A DNA stretch of 64,000 nt from Pinus tabuliformis (Eukaryota; Streptophyta; Pinopsida; Pinales; Pinaceae): assembly GCA_031772625.1 (NCBI GenBank), contig CM062816.1, forward strand, positions 1,670,205,058 through 1,670,269,057, written 5' to 3'. Each line of letters starts with the position of its first letter. The stretch's first letter is position 1. The notes under the pieces were generated by a model. It was not told the origin of the DNA and did no database searches. It saw nothing but the letters and a program-made list of their open reading frames with translations. This document shows positions 11,661 to 22,900 of this stretch, piece by piece. Both the position numbers and the translations under genes were made by a program.

Positions 11661-11920
11661 TGTTGGACATAACCGACACTGTAGAACAACTCACACCAAC
11701 AGAGTTAAACCCAGATTGCATGGAAGAAGCCATAATTGATTGAATCATGGACGCACAGATCAAGAACACCTAAAAACAAAGGATCTAACCATATCGAGCT
11801 GTCAAATTGGGCCAACTCCTTCACTAGGGCAAGTGGCTCACCAGGGACCAAGTTCAACAGAAGTTATCTAATGGAGGAACTGAACACAATGGGGACCATT
11901 GCTTCCTAAGGGGGGAGGAA
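11661..11920 (+). pseudogene. Family A pol tail, possible divergent chromodomain, and polypurine tract
   Basis: After the integrase C-terminus the frame continues with a segment read as YRAVKLGQLLH followed by GKWLTRDQVQQK, at about 11790-11870. Its spacing (aromatic, VK, then W, then a hydrophobic end) resembles a worn chromodomain, the module that lets chromoviruses target chromatin. I hold this as inference. Two or three stops are present. It ends with the purine tract AAGGGGGGAGGAA (11908-11920), where plus-strand synthesis would start, directly before the LTR. Confidence 0.55.
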
Positions 11921-12567
11921 TGATGTAGGTAGATGTTGGTGGTGAACTTCCTATTCTACTTTGACCCCCACCATTGTTTCTTTTAGTTTTTTAGTTTCTT
12001 TAATTGTAGCACAGTTTACTATTTTTGGCAGTTTTTTGGGTCTTGAACTTCCGAAGCCTTTTTGAGGCCCTAAACAACATTTTTTGGAAAATCCTTCAAG
12101 GACATTTATCACAAAAATTAACGCAATGAATATGAGTTTTCAACTCAATATTCTTTGTTAGTATTTGTAGTCCTCGGGTAGATCTTCCTAATGAGATATT
12201 GAGTGCGTCAAATGGAGATTGTATGCCAAAGTTAAGACCTCAAGAAATTGATGTACCAATTTACCCCAACGGGGTCCATAGTTTGGCATTTCATCTCATA
12301 GGGTTAATTTTTTAGGTGTTTGGGGTTTTCCATTGTTTCTCAATGATAAATAGGCCTTCAAGCCTCATTGTAACACAATTTAGAGGCATGTAGCCGCAAC
12401 ATCTCTTCTAAGAGATAAGCTACCATTGCCTAAGCTAGTCTTATTTCCATTCTGTTTGTAAGCATATTTCAGTATTCAATATTAATGAAATGAAGTGTTA
12501 TTTTTGCTGCTCTCTATATTTATAGTTATACCTGTAATTTGTTGCATTCTTGTTTAAATTCATATCA
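11921..12567 (+). repeat. Family A LTR (second copy)
   Basis: It starts TGATGTAGG and ends ATATCA and aligns with 2084-2707. It is preceded by the purine tract of A2 and followed by the primer site of A3. It is therefore a 3' LTR for A2 and a 5' LTR for A3. No TSD can be assigned because neither side is flank. Confidence 0.85.
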
Positions 12568-12568
12568 G

Positions 12569-12580
12569 TGGTATCAGAGT
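12569..12580 (+). other. Primer binding site, initiator Met tRNA type (A3)
   Basis: TGGTATCAGAGT lies one base after the LTR end, as in copy A1. It would bind initiator methionine tRNA to prime minus-strand DNA. Confidence 0.8.
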
Positions 12581-12608
12581 GGTCTGTTCTTTCTTGATCC
12601 TTCTTTAC

Positions 12609-13760
12609 ATGTCCCTAACGAGGTCGGGGTATAAGGAGTTAGGGCTCGATCTAGTTGAACCTTTGCAAGATCAACCTCGCAAACCCCGACGGACGCCCAT
12701 GGGGGAAGAAAATAAAGACGAGGGAGCAGGAGATCCTATCAAAATATTGCTTGAGGAGGCCCTCGAGAAACAAAGGAACACAATGATGGATAAATTTTCC
12801 CAGATCCTTCAACGGTTGCCCACCGGTGTCACATCCACATCCATAAGACACTCTGGAGGAACCAGTCCTTTTAAGGCACAAGTAAACTCTGAAATTCCCA
12901 TATTTGAGGGAAAAATAGATGAAAATGCTGTAGATAAATGGTTAAATATGCTAGAAGGATATTTTTCTGTTCATGATTTTTCTAGCCGGGAAAAGATTAC
13001 TTTTGCTCTTCTCAATTCCGCCGCCCACGTCAAGGATTGGTAGGAAACCTACTGTGAGCATAAGGATGCAAGTACGCCCTCATTGTTTTTAGTTGCACGC
13101 ACTTGGAATTCGTTCCAAGACGCCATCAAGAAGTAGCACTACCCTGTCCGGAGCTATGAGGATAAATACATAAAGTGGACCATGCTGCAGCAGGGAAGGG
13201 ACTAAGACATGCCAGAGTTTACCAATGCTTTTTATACCCTTCGCACGAAGTTGGGTATCAGGGATTTTGAGAAAAATTTGGTGCTCAAGTACATCCAGGA
13301 TTAGATGGAGTTCCTTGACATCTCCTCTCTCGGCATGACGTATCGATACATTGTCAAGATCAAGCAAAATATTAAACAGATTAAGCGAGACTTTGGATCT
13401 GTGAATCCAAAGCAAGGGACAGGTGCCCTGAACCACAGAACACATGACAAAGCCAAGGCAGGGCATCCTTAGACAACTTGCCAAAGCTGCAAGAAAAGAG
13501 CAACACCATGAAGCCGAAGAAAGACATGGGAAAGTGGTGTGAGTTCTATAAGGGCTCCACTCACAACACAAGTGAGTATCGGGTCAAGTAGTCATTGGTG
13601 ACCGAGTTGAAGGCTTCTGAATCAGATGCATGTTCCGAATCTGAGTCAAAACCCGACAAGGGGAATGAAAAATAGAATCATATTATCGATGTAGAGCCCA
13701 ATGCCACCGTTTTCACCAAAAAGATATAGAAGGAGGATCCTGAAGATCAAGAGGAGGAGG
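12609..13760 (+). pseudogene. Family A gag, copy A3 (broken)
   Basis: The chosen start is ATG 12609 (MSLTRSGYKELG), in the longest open piece of the window's family A gags (to 13043). The N-terminal part is charged. The Gag core lies at about 12880-13040 (IPIFEGKID, WLNMLEGYFSVHDFSS). It ends at a TAG (13039-13041) directly after the ...HVKDW position, where the family continues with a second tryptophan. Downstream sequence still aligns with A1 and A2 up to the CEFHK-type zinc region at about 13535-13575, with further stops. It would be the particle-forming protein. Confidence 0.8.
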
Positions 13761-13958
13761 AGCGCCTCTTCCACTCCCAGATGTGGGTAGAGGGTTCCCT
13801 GCTACAATTCATTTTTGACAGTGGGAGCCAAAAGAACCTCATTTCAGTAGAGTTTGTGAAGCGGATTGGCTTACCGACCACAACACACCCACAACCGTAC
13901 ACCATTGGGTGGCTTCACCAAGGATGAGATCTTTGTGTCAACCAACAATGTTGCCTTC
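13761..13958 (+). pseudogene. Family A protease, copy A3, 5' part
   Basis: Contains an FIFDSGSQKNLIS-like segment at about 13808-13840, so the D-S-G triad is kept. It is cut at 13958 by insertion of chromovirus C. The sequence resumes at 19813. Confidence 0.75.
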
Positions 13959-14289
13959 TATTGGGTCCCTATAATACTATTGATTACCCCATTACTATTG
14001 CAGTTAAACCCCTATTAATATTGTTGTGCCCCTATTGCCCCCATATTGCTATATTTTGCCCCATAGAATCCCTCTATTGTTATTTTTGTGGCTTTATATT
14101 ATTATTGTTAGGTCGGCTGGATTATATTGTGACTCCTTAGACTCCTATATATAGAAAGGAGGTTTTGTCATTTGAATCATCTAAAAATTGTTGATTTATG
14201 TAATGTAAATGAGGTTGCCCCCTCAAAGAGGCTGAATTCTAAGGCGTTGATCTATCTCTTCTATCTTTTCTTGAGCTGGTTTCATAACA
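13959..14289 (+). repeat. Chromovirus C 5' LTR
   Basis: It starts TATTGGG where the 3' LTR has TGTTGGG, so the terminal TG has mutated to TA. It ends CATAACA. A TATA-like CTATATATAG lies at 14148-14157, suggesting transcription starts in the last 110 bases. Pairs with 19481-19812. Confidence 0.9.
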
Positions 14290-14291
14290 TT

Positions 14292-14303
14292 TGGTATCAG
14301 AGC
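14292..14303 (+). other. Primer binding site, initiator Met tRNA type (C)
   Basis: TGGTATCAGAGC begins two bases after the 5' LTR. It is the exact sequence commonly used with initiator methionine tRNA. Confidence 0.9.
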
Positions 14304-14968
14304 TTTGGATTCTAGGGTTTCGCTGCTCCAAACAGGTCATCGTGGAATTTTCGCTATAACTTTTTTTCTGTGACGTTTCAGAAGTTGAAAAAAAAACCCA
14401 ATTGAGAAGAAATCACTCTGAACCTCGGGTCCGAATTTCAGAGCTTTTTGCGCTATATTTGCAGAGATATGATCTGAGGAACTTGGTCTTTTTGCAGACT
14501 CCTGAATTACATTCCAAACAGGTGACCTGGGGAAAATCATCATAACTTTCTCTCTGGGGATAGGATTGAAATTTCGTAAGAAGGTACAGAAAGAGAACGG
14601 AATGTAGTTTCTTGAATGAATTTTTCAGATCCAAAGGTTGAAACAGTGACTCGTGGCACGTCGTACAAGTTCGCTCTACTGAACTAGTCTATAATCAAGT
14701 CACTGTGGGATATTTCACATAACTCTTCCTTGGAGAATGCAATTTGGGTCAGACTTGTGGCATTGGAAAGAGGACACAGAGAGCTACTACAAATCACAAG
14801 TTCAGAACTAGATGATTGGAAAGTACATAGATACATCAGAGGAAATATCGAGCTCCTACAAAGTGAAAAAAGGTGTGTAGATTTTTTTTAATTTTTGCTT
14901 AAGCTTGGTTTGAAAGTTTATTTTGAAGGAATTCAAAGGGCATAGTAGAGCATTATTATCAGTAACTG
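14304..14968 (+). other. Chromovirus C untranslated leader
   Basis: This is a 665-bp stretch between primer site and gag with no supported reading frame. The minus-strand open frames here are chance. It presumably holds packaging and dimerisation signals, which I cannot identify by eye. Confidence 0.6.
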
Positions 14969-15775
14969 ATGCCTCAAGGAAAGAAAATGCAAACACCTAG
15001 TAAGGAACCTGAAATCTCTAGCATGACACATGAAGAAGAGGAAGAAATGCTACATGATATATCAAAATTACAAGAACAAGTGCAACAAATGTCACGCTCA
15101 CAAAAGTTAACAGAAGCTAAGATAAATGGCGTGGAAGCTAAGATGAATGGCATGGAAGCTAAGATGGACAATTTGAAGATAGATTTGAACACAAATTTGA
15201 AGATAGGCATGGCAGATTTGAAGACAGATTTGACAAATTTTCTACAAGAAATACTTACTAATGGTGAAAAGGTAGTAAAGGAAACTCATGATGAGAACAA
15301 AAGAAATGTTAATCATGATTCCATAGACACTAATGTTGGATCGAAGACTCACCATATTCCAAAAATCGATATGAGGAAGTTTGATGGCAAGGATCCCGCC
15401 ACATGGATATTACAGATGGAGCAATTCTTCGATCTCAATAATGTGAAAAACACACAAAAGGTACGTATGGCAACTTTATATTTGGAACCAAATCAGTTTG
15501 TATGGTATCAATGGCTTTGCTCTCGTAAAAAATTTATCACTTGGGCAATTTTTACGGAAGAATTGGTAGCACATTATGAGGATACAAAAAGCAACACTTT
15601 TTTTAGCCAATTGATAAGTCTCAAACAAAAGGGTTCAATAATGGAGTACATTGAGGAGTTCCAAAAATTGAACATAAGGGTAAAAGATATTCTAGAGGAG
15701 CATAGGATTGATGTGTTCATAGGGTCTTTAAAGGATAATATCCAACATGATGTTCGCCTTTGGGAACCTGATTAA
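14969..15775 (+). pseudogene. Chromovirus C gag, N-terminal part
   Basis: The ATG at 14969 opens a 268-codon frame. Residues about 20-105 form a long charged, probably coiled-coil region with the repeated segments NGVEAKMNGMEAKMD and LKIDLNTNLKIGMADLKTDL. The retrotransposon Gag core follows (IDMRKFDGKDPATWILQMEQFF from about residue 130, then LKQKGSIMEYIEEFQKL). It ends at TAA 15773-15775, but the same frame continues as LEKAFRLARKME, so this is a nonsense break within Gag rather than a natural end. The product would build the cytoplasmic particle. Confidence 0.85.
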
Positions 15776-16339
15776 TTAGAGAAGGCATTCAGGTTAGCAA
15801 GAAAAATGGAAAGCAAAATTATGGCAACCAGGAAGCATACCACTCACAACTATAAAGACGGAAGTGTTGTTGCCCCTAGTCTTCCACAACCTATAAGGTT
15901 GACACCACAACAATTGGAAGAAAAAAGAGCAAAAGGGCTTTGTTACAGTTGTGATAGCAAATACACTAAAGGTCATAAGTGTGCTGAGAAGAAATTATTC
16001 TACATAGATTGTGAAGAGGAAGAAGAAAAGGAGAAAGAAAGGTCAAAAGAAGAGGATATACTCCAGGAACAAAGCCTAGATGAAGAACAAATAAATCCGA
16101 CCATATCTTGTAATGCATTGGCAGGAATTACCACTCCTCAAACCATCAAGATAGAAGGACAAATCAGGAAGAAAAAGGTAATAGTGTTGATTGATTCAGG
16201 AAGCACCCACAATTTTATTGATTGTAAGGTAGCAAAATAATTGAATTGCTTCTTATATCCAGCACTAGAGTGTCAAGTGATGATTGCAAATGGAGGAACA
16301 ATAAATTGCTTTTGAAAGTGCCATAATATCAAGCTATCC
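15776..16339 (+). pseudogene. Chromovirus C nucleocapsid and protease
   Basis: Same reading frame as gag. The zinc-binding nucleocapsid motif CYSCDSKYTKGHKC lies near 15941-15982, a form common in plant chromoviruses. An acidic linker follows, and then the retropepsin motif LIDSGSTHNFID with the D-S-G triad near 16190-16220. In-frame stops at 16238-16240 (TAA) and 16313-16315 (TGA) break the frame between protease halves. Beyond them the same frame goes on into the polymerase. Confidence 0.85.
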
Positions 16340-18414
16340 ATGGGAGAATATGTATTGACTAGCCCAATGCTTTCCATTCCAATGGGAGGTGCTGATGTTG
16401 TACTAGGAGTCCAATGGCTACAATCCTTGGGTACAATAGCTTTTAATTTTCAAGAACTTTTCATCAAATTTTCTATAGAAGGAAAGGAAGTTGAATTAAG
16501 GGGTATTGCAGAGAAACCAGGAAAGATAATCAGCTCTAATGGTATGACAAAGCTTCTAAAAAAGGAGCAAAGAGGTGAAATTGCACAATTATGCTCGCTA
16601 GATGTTTCCACATCGGAATCATCTATTTCTCCAGATCTCCAAAAATTCTTGGACAATCATTCCAAGGTATTTGAGACTCCCAAAGGTCTCCCACCTATGC
16701 GTGATCATGATCATGCTATTCATCTGATTCCAGGAAGTGTTCCTCCAAACATCAGGCCGTACAGATATCCCTATGTCCAAAAGAGTGAAATTGAACATAT
16801 GGTTGCAGAAATGCTAGAGGCTGGTATAATTCAACCGAGTCAAAGTTCTTTCTCTGCTCCAATAGTATTGGTGCACAAGAAGGATGGATCATGGCACATG
16901 TGTCCGGATTATAGGGAGCTCAACAAGCTCACTATTAAAGATAAGTTCCCCATTCCTATCATTGATGAATTACTGGATGAATTGCATGGATCAATTTACT
17001 TCACCAAGTTGGATCTTCGTTCAGGATACCATCAAATTAGAATGAAGACTGAAGACATTCCGAAAACAACATTTAGAACTCATGAGGGTCATTATGAATT
17101 TTTGGTCATGCCTTTTGGCCTTACCAATGCACCTTCAACATTTCAAGGTTTGATGAATTCAATTTTCAAACCATTCGTTAGAAAACTTGTGTTAGTATTT
17201 TTTGATGATATACTAATCTACAGCAAGTCTTGGAAGGATCATGTTGAACATGTTGACAGGGTGCTACAACTATTGGAGGAGAAACAATTATATGCAAAAA
17301 GATCCAAATGTTTCTTTGGAGTCCAGGAGGTGGAATATTTTGGTCATATTGTATCTCATGAAGGAGTTAAGGTAGACCCTAGCAAAATTAAAGCCATTAA
17401 GGAATGGAAAATCCCCACATCCATAAAGCATCTGCGAGGATTTCTCGGGTTGACAGGGTATTATTGCAAGTTTGTTAAGAATTATGGGAGAATAACAGCA
17501 CCTCTAACAACATTATTGAAGAAAGATGCATTTTCATGGACTCTGGAAGAAACAAAGGCCTTTGAACATCTTAAAGAGGCAATGTGCCAAGCACCGGTCT
17601 TAGCTACACCGGACTTCACAAAAACCTTTATTGTGGAATGTGATGCTTCAGGAAATGGAATTGGTGCTGTTCTAATGCAAGATGAAAGACCCATTTCTTT
17701 TGAAAGTCGTCCAATCAAGGGAAAGTTTTTAAGCAAAGCTATTTATGAGAAGGAAATGTTGGCAATACTCCATGCACTTAAGAAATGGCGACCCTACCTA
17801 ATGGGAAGACACTTCAAGGTAAAAACGGATCATGATAGCCTTAAATACTTTTTAGAACAAATATTATCCTCTGAAGAGCAACAAAAGTGGGTCACAAAGA
17901 TGTTGGGTTATGACTTTGAAATCATCTACAAAAAAGGGAAGCAAAATGTGGTGGCAGATGCACTCTCAAGAAAGGATGAGGATGTGGAAGCATTGTTGTG
18001 CACCATTTCTATTATCCAACCAGATTGGATAAACGAAGCAAGGGAGGAATGGAAGAATGACGAAGAAGTGTGGGCACTTATTCGAAAGTTACAACAAGAT
18101 TCCAGTACGTCTGATACATTTAGCTGGAAAAATGATTCATTATGGTACAAAGATCGCTTATACCTCTGTAAGAATTCCCAGCTAAAACAAAAGATTCTTA
18201 TGGAATTGCACACTTCTCCCTTAGGAGGGCACTCAGGATTTTTGAAAACCTACCACAGGGTTAAGAAAGAATTTTTTTGGGATGGCCTTAAATCAGATAT
18301 TCAAAAGTTTGTGGCGGAATGTTTGGTTTGCCAACAAAATAAATTTGAAAAATTAAGACACCGGGTCTATTACAACCTTTATCCATTCCAAGCAAACGTT
18401 GGGAGGAGGTTTCA
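16340..18414 (+). pseudogene. Chromovirus C reverse transcriptase, RNase H and integrase zinc domain
   Basis: This is one long open frame, to about 18400. Order: the end of protease (VVLGVQWLQSLG); polymerase with a CPDYRELNKLTIKDKFPIP segment near 16900-16960, VMPFGLTNAPSTFQ and the active site F-F-D-D at 17198-17209; the thumb (HVDR...VDPSKIKAIKEW); RNase H with ECDASGNGIGAVL near 17635-17670, the YEKEMLAILHAL and TDHDSL segments, and ADALSR near 17960; and the integrase HHCC domain with GGHSGF and CLVCQQNK near 18220-18340. Polymerase and RNase H look catalytically intact. A frameshift near 18400 (after KFEKLRH) ends the frame. Confidence 0.9.
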
Positions 18415-19451
18415 ATGGATTTTATCACAGGTTTACCCAAGTCTGAGGGAAAGAGTGTCATCATGGTGGTAGTTGACATAATTACCAAGTATGCACACTT
18501 TTGTGCATTATCACATCCATTTAAAGCCATTACAGTTTCTACTGCATTTATGGAAACAATTCAAAAGCTACATGGAAACCCAAAGATTATTGTGAGTGAC
18601 AGGGATCCCATTTTCACTGAAACTTTTGGACAGAATTAATTTCTTGTCTTGGTACTCAGTTAGCTCATAGCTCATCTTATCATCCTCAATCTGATGGGCA
18701 AACTGAGATAGTAAACAAATGTTTGGAAGGATATCTTCGTTGCTTTGTATCTGATAAATAGACACAATGGGTCAAATGGTTGCCTCTGGCTGAATGGTGG
18801 TATAACACTTCCTTCCATACAGAAACAAAAATGACCCCATTTATGGCACTTTATGGGTATCAACCACCATCCATCACATCATATTTAAGAGAAAATTCTA
18901 AGGTTCAGGCAGTGGAACATCACATCGAACATCAACAACAAGTCCTCCAACTCTTAAAGGATAACCTCGTGTTGGCACAGAATAGAATGAAACAACAGGC
19001 AGATCAACATCGCAGTGAAAGAAGTTTTGATGTAGGTGATTGGGTATTCCTATGGCTACAACCATATAAGCAAATGTCCCTCAAGCAAGCTAAGAAGGAT
19101 AATAAATTATCACCAAAGTATTATGGTCCGTACAAGGTGTTGCAAAAGATTGGTACTATGGCATACAAATTGGAGCTTCCTGCAGCTTCTCTATTGCACC
19201 CAGTTTTCCATGTTTCATGTTTAAAGAAGGTTATAGGTGACAAGCTCCTAGTTCAAACAATATTTCTAGAACTTGACGAGGAAGGAAAATTTATATTGGA
19301 ATCGGAAGCAGTCACAGAAACAAGAACTCGACAGCTACGAAATCGATCAATTTTAGAGTATCTTATCAAGTGGAAGAACTTATCCACTGAAGATTCCACA
19401 TGGGAGGATGAGAATTTTATGCAGAAGTATCCAGAACTACTCAAGCGTTGA
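18415..19451 (+). pseudogene. Chromovirus C integrase core and chromodomain
   Basis: The catalytic core begins in a new frame with MDFITGLPKSEGK (first D near 18418) and continues to IIVSDRDPIF (second D near 18598). A second frameshift near 18637 is followed by HPQSDGQTEIVNK with the expected glutamate (about 18684-18720). A TAG near 18758 breaks it before the segment PLAEWWYNTSFHT. The rest, 18780-19451, is open: a GPYKVLQKIG C-terminal fold, LHPVFHVSCLKK, and a clear chromodomain (ILEYLIKWKNL, STWEDENFMQKYP) at about 19350-19435. Chromodomains direct this lineage to modified histone tails. All three DDE residues remain. Confidence 0.9.
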
Positions 19452-19465
19452 GGACAACACTTTTT

Positions 19466-19480
19466 TGAAGGAGAGGGGCA
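19466..19480 (+). other. Chromovirus C polypurine tract
   Basis: The purine run GAAGGAGAGGGG ends two bases before the 3' LTR and would prime plus-strand DNA. Confidence 0.8.
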
Positions 19481-19812
19481 TGTTGGGTCCCTATAATACT
19501 AGTGATTACCCCATTACTATTGCAGTTAAACCCCTATTAATATTGTTGTGCCCCTATTGCCCCCATATTGTTATTATTGTGCCCCATAGAATCCCTCTAT
19601 TGTTATTTTTGTGGCTTTATATTATTATTGTTGGGTCGACTGGATTATATTGTGACTCCTTAGACTCCTATATATAGAAAGGAGGTTTTGTCATTTGAAT
19701 CATCCAAGAATTGTTCATTTATGTAATGTAAAGGAGGTTGCCCCCTCGAAGAGGCTGAATTCTAAGGCATTGATCTATCTCTTCTATCTTTTCTTGAGCT
19801 GGTTTCATAACA
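19481..19812 (+). repeat. Chromovirus C 3' LTR
   Basis: It starts TGTTGGG and ends CATAACA, and is followed by the target duplication CCTTC. It keeps the terminal TG lost in the 5' LTR. Confidence 0.92.
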
Positions 19813-20240
19813 CCTTCCATACAACATCAAGCTCTTCATAGATGAGGTATTATGTGACATTGCTTGTCTTGATGTTTGTGATGTATTATTAGACAAGCCA
19901 TACTTGTGGAAGCGACATGCTATGTCTGAGTCAAAGCCTCGCGCTGTTATTGTTACCTTGGGAAATAAGTTGTACAGGATACAGGAGGTAGCATTGCCTA
20001 CCTCCATCTCTTTGGTTACTGCAAAGTAATGCAGTAAGCTTATTTCCAAAACTGGGAATTTTTTCTTTCTTGATGATACGCCCTCAGGGAAGGAAGAAGA
20101 TGCTGGCCATGAACTTCAGACAGGGCCCCTCCATAAGACAACAACAGATGGAAAAGGTCATGGAGGAGTACGAGGATATCTTCATGTCCCCTGCAGGGGT
20201 GCCTCTGCACTTTCAGGTCAAGCACTCCATCGATCTAACC
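19813..20240 (+). pseudogene. Family A protease continuation, copy A3
   Basis: Resumes the protease cut at 13958. The EVLCDIACLDVCDVLL-like segment and the LDKPYLWKRH end (about 19840-19920) align with A1 4125-4205. The linker to polymerase, with DEYEDIFMSPAGVPLHFQVKH-like sequence, is open in the piece 20070-20318. Stops occur, for example near 20029. Confidence 0.75.
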
Positions 20241-20985
20241 CCAGGTTCGTCGTTTCCCAATGGACCAATCTATCAGTGTTCTGCTATGGAGAATGATGAA
20301 ATCAAGAGACAAATTTAGAAGCTGTTGTAGAAAGGTCACATCCGGCCGAGTTCATCGCCCTGTGGGAGCCCAATTATGTTGGTACAGAAGGATGATGGGA
20401 CTTGGAGACTCTTTATTGACTATTGAGCGCTGAACAAGATGATTGTATGGAATAAGTACCTGATCCCATAAATTGATGAGCTTCTAGACCAACTCAAGGG
20501 GATAAAATATTTCAACAAGATCGACTTGAAGTCGTGATATCACCATGTACCAATCGAGCCCTTTGATGTGTGGAAGATTGTTTTCAATGTCAAGGAGGGC
20601 CTTTTCTAATGGTTGGTTATGCCTTTCGGGTTGACAGATGCTGCTACAACCTTCTGGAGGTTGATGAATGACAACTTGCGTCCATTCACCAACTCATTTG
20701 TAGTGGTATACTTGGATGACATCCCGATCTTCAACCAAAGCTGGGAAGAGCACCTCCACCACATCCGTCAAGTTCTCCAAACACTATAGCAACACTATAT
20801 GTGTGCCAATTTGGATAAATACACTTTTGGCATGACCCAAGTTCAGTATGTGGGATATATTACTGATGAACAAGGGGTGCATGTGGATCCAACCAAGATC
20901 CAAGTCATTCAAGATTGGCCAGCCCCAACCAATTTAACAGAGCTCCACAACTTTTTGGGTCTTGTAAATTTCTACCGTGGGTTTG
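20241..20985 (+). pseudogene. Family A reverse transcriptase, copy A3 (broken)
   Basis: Aligns with A2 9130-9880. The readable landmarks are GSPIMLVQ (near 20365), the active site Y-L-D-D at 20709-20720 and HVDPTKIQVIQDWP near 20880-20920, the last within the open piece 20799-21095. Stops include two near 20318 and 20330 and others around 20425-20470. Catalytic aspartates are retained, but the frame is broken. Confidence 0.8.
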
Positions 20986-21545
20986 TGTTGGGGTTCTCTC
21001 ATATCACTTGGCCCTTTAGTCAAGTCACCAAGGGAGGAGCGAAAGGAAAATTCTTTTGGTCTGAATCTCAACAGAAGGCATTCGTAGAGTTGTAACATTG
21101 CCTCTGCTCTGCACCATTGCTCACATTACCAGAATTGCAAGAACCATTTGAGATCGAGACATATGCCTCTGATTATGCTATTGAGGCAGTCCTTACTCGG
21201 CAGGGGCATCCAGTGGCATACCACAGTGAGACACTTTCAGACACAGTCTAGAAGTATCCCACTTATGACAAAGAGATGTATTCCATTATGCAGGACTCTC
21301 GACAATGGAAGCATTTCATTTTGGGGAAGGAAACTATCATCCACACAGAGCATATTTTGGGGAAGGAAATGATCATACACACAGACCATCGGCCCTTGCA
21401 TTTCATATAGACACAAGGGAAGTTGGAGAATGATCACCATCAGAAGTGGTCCACATACCTGCAACAGTTCCTTTTGAATATCAAGTACAAGAAGGTAAAC
21501 ACTAATAATGTTGTAGACTACCTCAGCTGACCACCAATCATGGTG
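20986..21545 (+). pseudogene. Family A RNase H, copy A3 (broken)
   Basis: The RNase H region begins at FWSESQQKAFVEL (about 21055) and ends near NNVVDYL (about 21505-21525). It holds an unusual local duplication at 21311-21386, in which the block ATTTTGGGGAAGGAAA...ATCCACACAGA occurs twice, diverged at a few bases. The other family A copies have it once. Stops interrupt the frame. Confidence 0.7.
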
Positions 21546-21690
21546 TTAACCACCGTGCTTAACTCTTGTGGGCATAAGACTTCTAATTGGCTGCTTCTCT
21601 ATAAAAGCGACCGAGAATTTGACCACACATACCAGACACTCTTGGAGGGTCAAAAAGTTCCCAATTTTCACCCCAAGATGCACTGTTATC
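21546..21690 (+). pseudogene. Family A integrase stub, copy A3 (3'-truncated)
   Basis: Aligns with A2 10395-10545, the short stretch before the integrase zinc domain (SDREFDHTYQTLLEGQ-like). Similarity to family A stops near 21690 after CACTGTTATCACC. No LTR follows, so A3 lost its 3' half. Confidence 0.65.
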
Positions 21691-22900
21691 ACCTCCAGAT
21701 ATAACATTAGATTAGGAATCATATCACATGTTTATGGTGATTGGTGTCTTTGGCACCACGGTCATGTTTATACACGCAAATCCACAACTTAGAGAACCAA
21801 CCATAGAACCTAAGTATAATACAAATTCAAATTTGGTTTACTATGTGACCTTTAGTGTTTGCTCCTTTAGTCCATACAACCATGCCATGTGACCCAGTCC
21901 CTCGGGGTCCATGGCCATTCATATGATGACATCAACATGACATCATCATACCATGTGGAAGTCCATGAGGGGTGTCACGTGTCATCCATATTTGAATTTT
22001 TGGCCAATAAAAATACCTCAAATCTTCTTGCCACATGGTGGTATTTGCTGATGCCATGTCACTATGATACATCATCAGAGAGGCTACAACATCCAACAAA
22101 GTATTGCCACATGTCAATCTTGCCGAGTTTGAAAAGGGAGGTGACATCATCAACTAGTCGGTGTTGCCATGTGTCATACCTGAATTGGCTATTTCTCTTG
22201 TTAATGAGTGTGCATCTTTGCCTATATTTTTTGTGTGAACTAAGATAGGTGAATACTTTCTAACAAAGTTAACATACAATTCCTATCAAGATCCACCATT
22301 TATGAGACTAATCAACCACATATGCATCCGATAATTGTGCACTAGTTAACATACTAATATTTGTGGTTTTTTCCCTATAGTTTTGGGCCTTCAAACATGT
22401 TAATTTTCAATTGTTCATAAATTCTCATATGGGAGGAGTTTTTCAGAGTGATATATGCTTGGATTGGAAAGGTATTGATGAGTATTACAAAACAATGATA
22501 GTTATAGGATCATTAGGGCATCATAACGTTATCAAAAACTCAATAATATTCAAGCTTCCTTTGACTTCACTTGAAGAGGGTATGCAAGATATCCAACTAC
22601 CATATTGCTTCCTTTAACCCATGACTAATGTTGTTTCTATCTTAGACATTCTTTTTGAAATATAACATAACTCATTGTCATCAATGAAAATAATATATGC
22701 AACAAATATTTTTTTTTTGAAAACAATTATTATTTGTGTCAAGGGCTATCCATATTAAAGAGGAAATTACATATTCAAATATTATATTTCAAGAAATTTC
22801 CAACAGTATATGGAACTCTCTCTAATTCCATAGGAATGAAAATATATAAAATATTTTTTCAAGATGACCCAACCAAAATACAAGTAGGCCCCATTTGATA
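21691..22900. other. Unclassified spacer
   Basis: No coding motif is visible. Between about 21880 and 22190 the words CCATGTG, CACATGG and CACGTGTCA recur, similar in flavour to 1255-1345, so both may be parts of an old related repeat. The open frames in this stretch (21889-22248, 22411-22617) have no recognisable domain. Confidence 0.4.

Larger units (their letters stand above)
13959..19812 (+). mobile_element. Chromovirus C: complete Ty3/gypsy element nested in A3
   Basis: It is 5854 bp long with LTRs of 331 and 332 bp, an initiator Met primer site, gag, protease, reverse transcriptase, RNase H, integrase, a chromodomain and a purine tract. The target duplication CCTTC is seen at 13954-13958 and 19813-19817. 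Excising it restores A3 protease continuity. The LTRs differ at about 15 positions by eye, so it is older than T. Interior stops and two frameshifts make it non-autonomous now. Confidence 0.93.

Noticed and set aside
17482..18213. Minus-strand open frames across chromovirus C pol
   Set aside because: They are shadows of the well-supported plus-strand polymerase and integrase frame.
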